Virus record (IMG/VR): IMGVR_UViG_3300030329_003045
Location: 1 to 53,344 of that record
Length of the DNA: 53,344 bases
Reading direction: 5' to 3' (one strand)
From: a virus
In this document: one piece after another, positions 12,675 to 24,400 of the stretch
How positions within the stretch are numbered: the first letter of the stretch is position 1
Layout: every line of letters begins with the position of its first letter
The notes under the pieces: model-generated
Databases searched by the model: none
What the model saw: the letters and a program-made list of their open reading frames with translations, nothing else
What the model was told of the DNA's origin: nothing
Program-made: the position numbers and the translations under genes

Positions 12675-15400
12675 CGCTTTTGGGATAAGCCTTGTAGTAA
12701 ATTAAGTGAAGCTTCAAGGCTTGTATCCATGTATTTACCACCAGTTTTCTTCTTTTTCTTACTTTCAGGTTTTCCAAATATCATCTCATGATAATGTTTA
12801 GTAGTTTTAGTTGGGTAGAATTTAAACCAATGAGTTAATAGATCTCTACCTCTACCATCTCTTATTGCTGGATATAATTTATTTGACCATTGTCCCCAAA
12901 ATGTAGAATATTGATAAGCACTATACATTTCTGTATGCCTATCATCTTCATCTGCAAAGTTTACATTACCAAATAAGACTTTATTTAAATCATTATTTTC
13001 TATATCAATAACTCCACCTGCTACCATAAGATGCTTTAAAGTACCAAGGTTAGTACCACTTATCTGAGATAACAACCCAAATGTACCTTTATCTGGATTA
13101 TCATATTCAGTTAAATCATCTATAGTTCTTTGTACCCTTTCTACTGTATCATGTTCAAATATATTGAATAGATCTGTGTTAGTTAAGATACTCACTAAAG
13201 AAACTATACCAGCTATACCAGCATATCTTGTAAGATGCATTATTTCTTGAGACTCGAAACCTTCACCTGCTAAAAAGGCTTTATGAGCACCTTTTAACGT
13301 GGAATAAGTAGATTCAGCAAGAGACATAGGGTAATGCATTAAGTGCATCATCATTTCAGATGTTGCTCCTGCTGCCGATGTTCTTCTGTAATTAATTGAA
13401 CCTTGGTCCATCTCATCTATTGTACGCCATTCTCCTCTAACTGCTTTCGCCTTTCCATGAGCAGCATACTCATAAGCCCAAGAGTTAACTGTTTGTAGTG
13501 CAAATCTTTTAGCAAATTCACCAGCTTTATCTTGAGAGTAACCTCTATTTACAAGATATTTATACTTCTGATGTAAAGCAACACGATACATCCACTTACG
13601 TTGGTTGTTTTCAGTTAATCTATGAAAAAATAAAAGCTTATCTAGTGTGAACTGTCCTTTATCAATCAACCATTGTTTTAGTTTACCATTACCTTTCATA
13701 AACTCACCAGTTTCAGGATTATACCTTACTTCACCACTTTCAAGTTCAGTTCTACCAATTAATCCTTCAGAATATAATTCTCTAGCAGCATCAGTAAATA
13801 AGAAACCAGCTTCTTTTTCTGTCCTTCTAACTAAATCCTTAAATTCTACATCATGAGCAAAATCATGTAAAGTATTTTTTAATGCACCTAATCCTACCCT
13901 ACTATAAAAGTGTAGAGCACTAGCAGCATTTTTTACTGCACCAGTTATATTTAAACCCATAGTTCTTGCTGTTTGCAATGCGTTCATAGTCATAACTACA
14001 TTATTAGCCCAATCTCCTCTTGCACCAGTACCTCTAGTAAATACTGCAAACTCTTCATCAATAAATCTTCTTAATCCTTTTTGAAATTCCATAGTAGAAT
14101 TTGGTAAATGTTTTAAAGCCTCTAAGTAATTCTTCTGAGTGTGAACCATTTTATTAAAGTTAGTAGCTTGATGCCCATATTCTGATATAACTAAGAATGG
14201 ATCCTTTTCCCATATACGACCAAGTTCTATACCTCTCTTTTTCACAGAATCTGGAAGTTTACTAGGAGATATTTCAGAAAGAATATTATCTACTAAATCA
14301 CCAACAGCAAGATCTTTGTTTCCAGAAAAAGAGTTTGCTGCTTCATTTAATTTACCTTTAATTGTGGCTATAGTAGCAAAAGAAAGATGAGGAAAGTATC
14401 CACCTTCTTTCATTCCCATTTTGATATCTTTAATTGTATCATCTAAAGTTTTAATAAACTTACCAGCCTCACTACTTAGTCTTGATGCAACTTTTGGATC
14501 TGACGTACCAGCATACTTCAGTCCAACAATATCCTTTAATGTTGTTATACCTTGAACATATACTTGCCCCATATCATCTAATATAATTCTAGCTTTTTTA
14601 ACAGCTTCTACTACATTACTATTATAAGTTACTTTCTGATTATAGTTAGGATTTTCTGTTGTACCATCTACAAGAAATTTATTAGGGTCTCTAAAGTCTT
14701 TATCGTATATTTTACCGAAAGTCTTTTTATCCATATGAATTAAATCTATAAATTGCTTTATTGTTATACCTTCTGCATCTCTTTCAATAAATTTCTCCAT
14801 TGCTGAAATAAAATCACTCGTAGCTAATTCATTCTCAGGATTCTCTAACATTTGTTTTCTTAAATCTTTTATATGTCTTATTGCTTTATTTCCAGCTCTT
14901 CTGTCTCCATAAGTTCCAGCTGTGTTTTCACTTATGTAAGCTTCTAACATGTGATTTGCAATTTCAGCATTTCTGGTTGATATATTATTTACATTAACAC
15001 GCTCAACATTAAGTATATCATTTAATCTTGTATAAAATTTTCTAGCAATAGGGTCTTGTTTCGAGATTCCCTCAGGCACAACCCATGCTAAATTAGAAAA
15101 CTTACCACTTAGTGCCTTATCAAAAGCATCAATTTCAACCTTTATTCTGTTAATGTTCTTTTTAGTGAAAACATTATAAGCATCCTGATTATAAGGAAGT
15201 TCTAATCTTTGTTCTATAAACCATCTTAAATTCTGTTTAGCAGATTCAGCATCAAAACCATTATACTTATCAGAAAATCTCTCTACTATACCTACTCTTT
15301 CTTGACCATGCTTATTAAATAGCCAGTAGTTCCAGATATCATCTTGAGTTCTCATCCATTCATCTTTGGTTCTGCCTACAGTATTACATAAAACAGCCAT
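12671..15400 (-). CDS. Large ejection-type virion protein (909 aa)
   Basis: Last gene of the leftward unit, 9 bases after the giant gene. Mostly helical and charged, with no enzymatic motif I recognise. Gly/Ala-rich hydrophobic stretches occur at about residues 455-500 and 690-720 (for example YAGIAGIVSLVSIL), which could insert into a membrane. Position after the nozzle and with the other large proteins matches the internal (ejected) virion proteins of T7, N4 and crAss-like phages. Inferred role: forms part of the DNA ejection channel or accompanies the polymerase into the cell. Confidence 0.6.
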   Translation of the reverse strand: MAVLCNTVGRTKDEWMRTQDDIWNYWLFNKHGQERVGIVERFSDKYNGFDAESAKQNLRWFIEQRLELPYNQDAYNVFTKKNINRIKVEIDAFDKALSGKFSNLAWVVPEGISKQDPIARKFYTRLNDILNVERVNVNNISTRNAEIANHMLEAYISENTAGTYGDRRAGNKAIRHIKDLRKQMLENPENELATSDFISAMEKFIERDAEGITIKQFIDLIHMDKKTFGKIYDKDFRDPNKFLVDGTTENPNYNQKVTYNSNVVEAVKKARIILDDMGQVYVQGITTLKDIVGLKYAGTSDPKVASRLSSEAGKFIKTLDDTIKDIKMGMKEGGYFPHLSFATIATIKGKLNEAANSFSGNKDLAVGDLVDNILSEISPSKLPDSVKKRGIELGRIWEKDPFLVISEYGHQATNFNKMVHTQKNYLEALKHLPNSTMEFQKGLRRFIDEEFAVFTRGTGARGDWANNVVMTMNALQTARTMGLNITGAVKNAASALHFYSRVGLGALKNTLHDFAHDVEFKDLVRRTEKEAGFLFTDAARELYSEGLIGRTELESGEVRYNPETGEFMKGNGKLKQWLIDKGQFTLDKLLFFHRLTENNQRKWMYRVALHQKYKYLVNRGYSQDKAGEFAKRFALQTVNSWAYEYAAHGKAKAVRGEWRTIDEMDQGSINYRRTSAAGATSEMMMHLMHYPMSLAESTYSTLKGAHKAFLAGEGFESQEIMHLTRYAGIAGIVSLVSILTNTDLFNIFEHDTVERVQRTIDDLTEYDNPDKGTFGLLSQISGTNLGTLKHLMVAGGVIDIENNDLNKVLFGNVNFADEDDRHTEMYSAYQYSTFWGQWSNKLYPAIRDGRGRDLLTHWFKFYPTKTTKHYHEMIFGKPESKKKKKTGGKYMDTSLEASLNLLQGLSQKR

Positions 15401-15409
15401 ATAATTCTC

Positions 15410-18400
15410 CTAACAAATTTTTCCTCCTGATTCAATATCATGATACCTATCTCTTAAATCAGCAGGTTTTGTATGTCTATTAATAACCCTACCTTTGACC
15501 GTTGGAACGGACGTATTATCTGGGCCTTTCTCTAAAACAACTCTATTTCTAGTAGTATTTGTCCTTTTATCTAATTGCATATCCAATAAAGTAGATGAAT
15601 AGAATATATCTAAATATCTAGATAAGGATTTTACTGGATTAGCAAGTTCTCCTAAATTTTTATAATCAATACCAATAGTTTGTGAACTTTCCCATTCAGG
15701 AACATTAGGTTTCTTCTTGCCAGTAAAGGCAAGTTGAACTTGTTTCATCAATCTTTTAGCAAACCCAGCATCACCTCCATAATCAGTCTCAATAATTCTT
15801 TCATTATTTAAAGTCCAATTCAAAATAGTCTTCTGCAAATGTAAATCAGTTTTAAATGTAGGAATATATTGATTGTCTTTACCTATAGCATAACTCTCTA
15901 CTAATTGAGGTTGTAGTAAATATCTTAAAATCAAATCAACAGGATCAATATTTGTGTGTACTTGTGGGACCCATTTATCTAAGAAGTTCTTAATATCTAT
16001 ACCTTCTCTTAAAGCCTGCATCTCATAAATATCTTTACTTAAAACCCTATTAGTTAGAGACTCTTTTATTGCGCCTCTATACCCTGTACTTATTTTGAAT
16101 CTTAAGGCTCTTGCATCAGCTGTAAATTGTACCCAATTATCCATATGAGCGCTCGGAGACATAACCTCATCTCTGGTTACTTCAAATAAAGCTCTACTCC
16201 ATCTCATTTCATTTTCACTAAGATTAACCATTTTTTTAGGTCTAGTATCTATAATATAAGTCATCCCTTTATGTGTACGAATATTATCCCTTATATTACT
16301 CTTAGTATAATAACCTAAGAACTTAAGTTGATTATGCGATATATAATTCTCATCAGTTTTTCCGTGATTTAGATTACCTTCTTTACCTTCTTTATTAAGT
16401 TTGTTTATCTCAGTAACATCTACATCGCCTTTTATTGCATATATTGCAACCCTATCTCTCTTTGCTGCCTTTAAAACATTTTTAATTTTAATCTGACCAT
16501 TCTTCTTTCCAACAATAATTTGATTTTTAGGGTCTCTGATAACCATATCTCTAGCTAGCTGAACATCCATTATATCCATAGCTTGTTTTAAATTGGCTAA
16601 TCTATGTTGAAGTTTTTGTATCTTATTAGGATTTGCAAATGGTTCATTCATAAAATAATCAAATGAATTAATAACGTCATCGTGCTGTTTTTCGAGCAAG
16701 TTTCTTAATATACCATTATTCATTTGTTTCCTATACCTTTTTGGATCTGTCTGGCCAAAAGATTTTAAATTCAAAGCAAATTCATATTCTCCAGTAGCTG
16801 TTCTTCCTGTTAATATTTCAACAGGATCTTGTCCAAAGGCTCTAATAACTTCTACAAAATTCTCAATTCTATCAACAAAAATTCCAGCCTTTTGAAAATT
16901 CTTACCATTATCTAAACTTCTTAATCCTTCAAAATTAGTAGTAAACCAAGCTTTATTTTGATTTAAATCATAAATAGTTCTACCGCCTATAGACATAAAG
17001 AAAGGATTATTATCTGTTTTATCAGATAAAGCATCAATAGTAGGGACATTTTCAAATCTAAATCTTATTTTACCTAAAGTAACTGGTTCTCCAGTATATA
17101 TTTTTCTATATATCTGCTTTCTTGTAGCCTCATTTTTTACAAAATCCATATAATCTTTACCATAAAACATATCAACATACTCACTAAGCATCAAATCAGC
17201 TTCAGCTTTCTTACCTATGGTTCTATAGTAACTAATTCTATTCATCATTCTTTTACTTAAATATCTTGTAGGATTTAAAAAGAACTCAGACATCCTTCCA
17301 TATATATCTTTTATCTCTCTAGCTTCAGGATTTCTACTACCTGCTTCATCATATACGTCATTTTGGACCATATTTGCCTTTTTTAGCAACCTTACTACCT
17401 CAAAGAACATCTCCTTCTCTAATGTATTATTCTTTCCAAAATTAGGGTGATCTTTACCAAAAACGTTTACATCATCTACCGCATATTTATTAAATATATC
17501 GTCAGTTTCTCCTCTTTTCTTTAATTGCTGAGCTTTGTCTTTGTAATTTTTAGGGGTTCCAAAGAATAAAAAGTCCATTAAATCTGCCTGAGCTCTCATT
17601 ATTCTATGAATACCGCCATGAATATCTACAGAATTCTGCATAGTATCATAAAATTTACTTAACCATTTCCATTCAGGACTATCCAAGGACAATTTATCCT
17701 CATTAGAAAATTTCTTTAAAAGGTCCTTACCATCTAATTGCATTCCTAACTTATCAAGCCAAGATAATGCGTTCCTTATACCAACAACTTGACCTATAGC
17801 CATTTTTGCTTGAGATAATTTACTAGCATAACTGTGAAAACCAACATCAGTAGCTATTTCACCAGCTTTTCCACCATCTCCTATACCAAATATATTTATA
17901 TAATTTTCTTGACCAATAACATCTTGAACATCAAACATTCTGAAATCATCTTTCTTTCCATTCTGTCTAGCAAAAGCTTTTAATATTCCTTCTGGAAGTT
18001 TTTGATGCATATAAAAATGGTCACCATCATTATCACGTTGTAAAACAGTACGTAAATCATGCACATTTATTTCAGCTAAACCATTCATTTGTTTTAATAC
18101 TTTTCCTACTCTTAATATAACCTTATCATGTCCTAGAGCTGGTATAGCATGTCCTAACATACCAAAAGCTAACTTTAATTCTTGAGCATCTGTTATAGCC
18201 CTTTTTGTTAATTTTACTACTTTACCATTTTTTGTTATTGTATTTCCATCCATCAATCGAATAACATCAGAGTAATTTAATCCGTGTTTTTGTACCTTTT
18301 TATTAATCTCATTTAAAGTAACCTCAATACGTTTCTGCCTAGACTTGAAAGATTTAGAATCCATATTATAACCTTTTTTAAATAAATCACCCTCATATTT

Positions 18401-21400
18401 CTTACTACCAGTTGCACCATCCCAAGTCTCTATATCATGCCCTTTGTGCATTTTTATATGGTCATAAAATGGACTTTCATAAATAAACTTATTACCGTTC
18501 CATCTAACGATAACATCAATTCCATTATGGTCTCTAAATATAAAGGTCTCATCAACAATATTAGATACTCCATCATGTTTACCTAAAAGTCTTCTACTTT
18601 GATTTCTATTTATAGATGTCTCTCCATACTGTATAGTAGTTCTATTTTTATTAAATCTATCAATATGCCCTGCACGCATTTCTGTAAACTTAGCAAAAAT
18701 TGGAACAGCAAGATCAGAATTTACATTAGGAACTATAAAATTATCCTCTCCACCACGAACATGAGCTTGTTTTAAATCCTTATAATTCTGACTTCTCATT
18801 AATCTCTTTATTGCAGGCATTATTATAGGACTAGAAGGGCTAACACCGTACTCAAATACAAGCCTAGCTAAACCTTGATCTCCTAAGTTAAGTGGATTTC
18901 CTTCTGCTTCATTTATCCCATACAACCACTTAGTATAACCTCCAGGATCTTGTTCTATACCGCCCCATTCATTAGCTATTTGAAGAAACTTGTCTTGAAA
19001 TTTCATCCATTGCATTGCTTCTTTCATAACTGTTGGACTTTGAAAATCAAATATAGAAGGAGATATTACTCCTCCTTTAGCATTTTTAGATACAAATGAT
19101 ATGCCTATAGATTTAATAGGTATAATCATTCTATTTTGATCTTGAGCCATATGTAGTCTATCAAGACCTTTAGAAACATCGGTAGGTTTTAAATCTCTAT
19201 TAGTTATAGGTGTTTTACCAGTAAATGATTTAGCAGATTCAGAACCAATAATAATATCAGCTCCTTTAGGCATATATTGCGCTATATCTGGATGGTATAT
19301 TAGAAAACCTTTACCTAACATTTGATTATCTCCAGTAGCAAATATAATAGTTTTTGCACCATTAGGTTTATTTAAGAAATTATCAATATTTTCACCCTTA
19401 TGAGCCATAACAAGCCTCATAAAGTCTAAAGAAGCAAATTTAGCGCCATCAAATAATGAATTATCTAAGCTTTTTAAATTCTGTAAGTTTTCTTGATTTT
19501 GTAATAAAACACCTTGTAATATTTTATTCTGAACTTTATTTACATTTTTTGCAATCTGCGCATTTACATCGCTAATTTTTGACTCAATTTGTCTTTGAGT
19601 TATACCTTGAATATTTAATGGATGATTAATATCTCCCTTAACAGTTGACTCATCAAACACAACAGTGTCATGACCATCTTGTTTTAAAGCCTTTAAAGCA
19701 GCATCTCTAACCTTTTTATTGGGATGGCCCATAACACGTGCAAGTTTAGTTCCTGGAATATTTTCTGTAGATACTATCCAATTTAGAACTCTTTTACTCA
19801 TAGGTTGAGTAGTACCACCATCTGTTAGGTTTCCTCTTTTAAATATATTCATCTGTATTTTCTGAAGATTAGCTTTATCTCCAGCAGTCCAATCGCCTAG
19901 AAATTGATCAAACCCTTGTCTACCACCTTGAATATCAATATAAGGTAACATTAATTTTAGTTCAACTAAATGTCTAGCCCCAACATCTTCTGGTTTAGTC
20001 TTATCTCTTAATTGTCCAAATATATTCCTAAAGTTATCAAGCTCTTTATTTTTATTAGCATCTTTCAATCTTTTCTCAGTAGCTACAAACCAACTCTCAA
20101 AATCATTATTTAAATTCTCAATATTTTCTTTGGTTCTCGCAAATAAAACTCTATTTTTAGGTGATACTCTAACATAATAAAAGAAATCTTTAATATTTTC
20201 TTGCTTCAATAAAGAGGCAACTTCACTTTCAGATAACTCATAAGTCTCTGCTAATTTTCTTAATACCTCTTTATTAGCAGCAGATTCTCTTATAGAATTA
20301 TTTATAATCTTTTGAACTTCAACAGGATTTGATATTAACTGATCAAGACTTCCTGATCTTAATTTGCCTGCTATCTCAACATTAATACCATCGTCTAAAT
20401 AAATTACTTTTAATTTCTTATCACCAAAATAAGTTCTACCTGGATAAGTCACTGATGGAGTATCGTTATTAAATAAAGTTATAGCTCTTTTACCTTCACC
20501 ATAACCTATTATTTTAACTGTAGGTACAGATTGTTGATTCTCTATATAACTTAATATTTCTATTGCATGTCTCTCTTTGAACTGTCTATATAGTGCTACT
20601 CTTTCACTAGATGAAAGTGGTTGACCATTGCTATCGGTTCTCTGATTAATATGGTTAAGTATATAATCATTAAATGCTTTTACATCATCAGCTAATAAGG
20701 CTGCTTTGAACCCTTCATCTATTTTATTCTTTTTATCAACTAATCCGTACTCTCTTAAAACCTCAATAGGAGTCTTATGTCTTTCATGCATAGCCCTACC
20801 TTCATCTTGAGATTTTCTAATTAAAGACATTTCCTCATTTAATACATGGTCAGGATTATTTAATATAACTCTTTTATTAATTTCTTTATTTATTTCCTTA
20901 AATAATTCAACTGCCTCTCCAAATAATCCTCTTTCATTAACTTGTTCTATAACCTCAGATAACGATCTTTTTTGCTTATTAACGTCCTTAGTAAATAAAA
21001 CATTCCAATTATTTACAAGTTTATCCATAACAGCCTGAAAATCATTCTCTCCTAACCCATAACCTGCTTTACCCTCTAAAGCTAGATTTTCTATTTTTAC
21101 AATCAAATTATTTAGATGATTTAATCCTTGATATTCTCTTTTAAATATATCTGCAACTCTATTTTGTAGTGGCTCTAATATAGCTTCACGAACTCCCCAT
21201 CTATCTCCTTCTTGATCAAATTTATCCCTTTGTTCTTGAGTTAGGAGCTTCTTAATAGGATAAGTCCATTTAGATGTTTGTTTGCTAATATTACTCTTTA
21301 ATTCATTTAAAGTAATAATCATTTCATCAACATCTTTTTCAGTAGCGGTTCTATCTTTACCTTCAGCATTTGGTCTTTTAGCAGCTTTAGAAAAAGCATC

Positions 21401-24400
21401 TAATTCAGCAATTATAGATTCTATCTCCTTTATAGGATCTTTAACAGTTACCTCTTTTTCAGGATCTAATGAGTCTATAATATTGGTTATTTTAGCTTGA
21501 ATTGAGTTTAACTTAGCAGGAGCACCTCCATCAAGATTATATGCCTTTTCTAGTGCCGTTTTAGCCTTTCCCATAAGGTCCATAAGAGCATCATTACCTA
21601 AAAATTTATATACTCTCGCATAATCTTGTATATCAATACCTTCTGTAAGTAATGTTCCATCATCATGAACAGGTATTATATCAGTCTCTTTAACAGTATC
21701 TCCAAGAACATCTTTTAAAGATTTTCTACCTTTTAACATAAGTTGTATTTCTCCTTGAGAAAATCCTTCATCTAAAAGATATTGCTTTAAAGCTTCTTCT
21801 GATGGAATCTGAAACTTTCCATCTCTAAGAACACCTAATCTTTTACTTTGCGCATAATGAGCAGCTTTAAGGGCTCTTGAATCTAACCCTATATTATGAT
21901 ATATTCTATCTAAGTAAGCTTCACCTACTTTACCTTTAAAGTCAGCTTGAAATTCACGTGGCAATGCTTTAAATAAAGATATAAAAGAATCATTAGCAAC
22001 CTGAAGATCTGCTCTTTCAATCTTTCTATTAGGAGATTTTGTAGTTTGTCCTCCTAAATGTACTTTTCTTAAGTCAAATAGAGGCTTTAAAGTATGCAAT
22101 ATTAAGTCAGCTTCTTCTTTTACTTTACTTTCAGGAGTACCTTCTTTTGCGTCTCTAACATATTCTTCGATAACTCTTTTATATTCATTTATATCAGCAT
22201 GATACTTACCATCTATCATAAATATTTTATCAAGAAGTGTAGTTAAATCTTTATCTTTTACATTCTTTGATTTACCAGTAATAATATCAAACAATCTTTC
22301 ATTAGTAGCTACAGCCTTAGCTCCAGTATAAAACTTCATAAATTGATTACTATCAGGCATAATAAACTTACCTTTATTAGCAAAAGTTAATGAAAGTTCG
22401 CTCATATTTTTCTCTATAACTTCAGACACTCTAGCTTTTAACTGCTCAACATCCATATTATTTGCCTTAGCAATCCATTCCATAGTTCTTTCTGCCTTTA
22501 CTCCTGGCTGTATACGTGAAGCATCACCGTTGTTACGAAAAATATCTAAAACTCTATTTATATTATGTATCATGCCAAGATCAACACCATCTTCACCAAC
22601 AGATCTTGTTTCTGCATAAGTAATTTTACCATCTGAAGATACACTAATGTCAAATCCTAATTCATTTAATTCTGCAAACATCCTTTTATAAAGATTCATA
22701 GCTTTATTTAAAGGTTCTCCAGTCATTCTAATCATAGCATGAAACCATGCATCTGTACCTTTTTGACCTAAGGTCTGAATTTCCCCTGTACCCTTATCAA
22801 CACCTATAGATATTTCTCTAATATTGTTAGCAATTTTATTTATAGTTCCCTCAGATAGGAATAAAATACGGTCACTTAAAGATTTCGCATCTGGATTCTT
22901 TGTGATATTCATAATATCATACATATCAGCAAATTGTTGAACTAGTTTTAAATCAGGATTGTCAGCGCTATGCTTTCCAGTTGGATTTTTCTCTCCACCC
23001 TCTAAACCCTTATCAAAAGCGGTTAGTATTTTTTGACCTGTTTCAGAACCTGCTAGATGTTCACCTGTAGCAAATCCCTCTCCGTCCTTCCATTGCTTGA
23101 ATCTGAACAACATTTTTGCTCCATCGGCATCTACCCCTAGAATACGCATTGCCTCTGTATATGGCTTAAAATCAGCGAAATACTGCCTTTTATTCTTATG
23201 CCCCCATGCACCTCTACCTTTAACCATCATAAATGACATCATCATATGTGCACCAAGTTCTGAACTATCCATGTCACTCCAGGCATTTTTATCTAATACC
23301 CAAGGATTCATTACAAGAGTACCTGCAGCCATTCTTGGAAGAGACTTTCCTAAATCTGCTAAGTACTTTGGACCCCATTTACCAAGCATTTCACTAGAAA
23401 CTTGCTTATTTATCTTATTTAAAAGAACTTTAGTATGTTCAACATTCATTGTTCCGTTCTTTATTCTAGCTAATATATCATCAGCACCTTTATAAATTTC
23501 TTTTGTTTTACCTTTTCCTACAGTCCACCATGCTGTTCCTAGTTTATTTGAATTCCATACTGATCTTTTGCCTGAAGGAGATACCATTAATCTTAATAGG
23601 TTATTAACAACATCATCTCCATGTTCTGCTTGAATCTTACCATAATCTATATTTTTATATCTACCAAAATAAGCTTTAAATCCTGTAGTTAGATTATCAT
23701 TACCACCTCCAGGAAGAAGTCTAATTAAAGGAAAAGCTAAAGCCATTTTACCTGAATGGCTTAATGTCTCCATAGGGTCAAAATGTTCTCCATAAGCGTG
23801 AGATTTTACAGCACCAGAAATCAATCCATGAGCAGTCATCATAGCCATATCTTGAGTAGCCATACCTAGATATTTTGTTACACCACTTCTAACTCTACCA
23901 GGAGCAGCGCCACCTAACGCTCTTGCAGTCCACTCAGCAATATCATCTACATAATGTCCTGCAGCTAAATCATCAACCCATCTTCCAGCTAAATTAGTAG
24001 CATCTAGTTTAGTTAATTCAATTCCATGCTCTTTGAAAGCTCTAGAGATTGCACTTCCACCAGTACCTACTAAATTTTCTTTAGCCTCATCTAAAGCTCT
24101 ACCTTGGCTACGTAAATTCTTAATCCAACCAACGGTTAAATCATTTTTTGAAGTTTTTTGTATAGCAGCATAAACATCATCTCCAAACCCTTTAATTGCA
24201 TCATCTACAGATATACCTTTTGCTTTAGCAATTTCTTCTGCTTTTTCGATAATTCTATTAGCGGTTGGAGCGTCAAAGTTTTTAGTTATAGATTTTCTAG
24301 TTATATTATCAGCAACATCTTTAGCAGCTTTACCAACAAATTTATTCGCACCTAATCTAGTAACAGCTCTTCCAGCTCTAGCCATTTGACCAAATGCACC

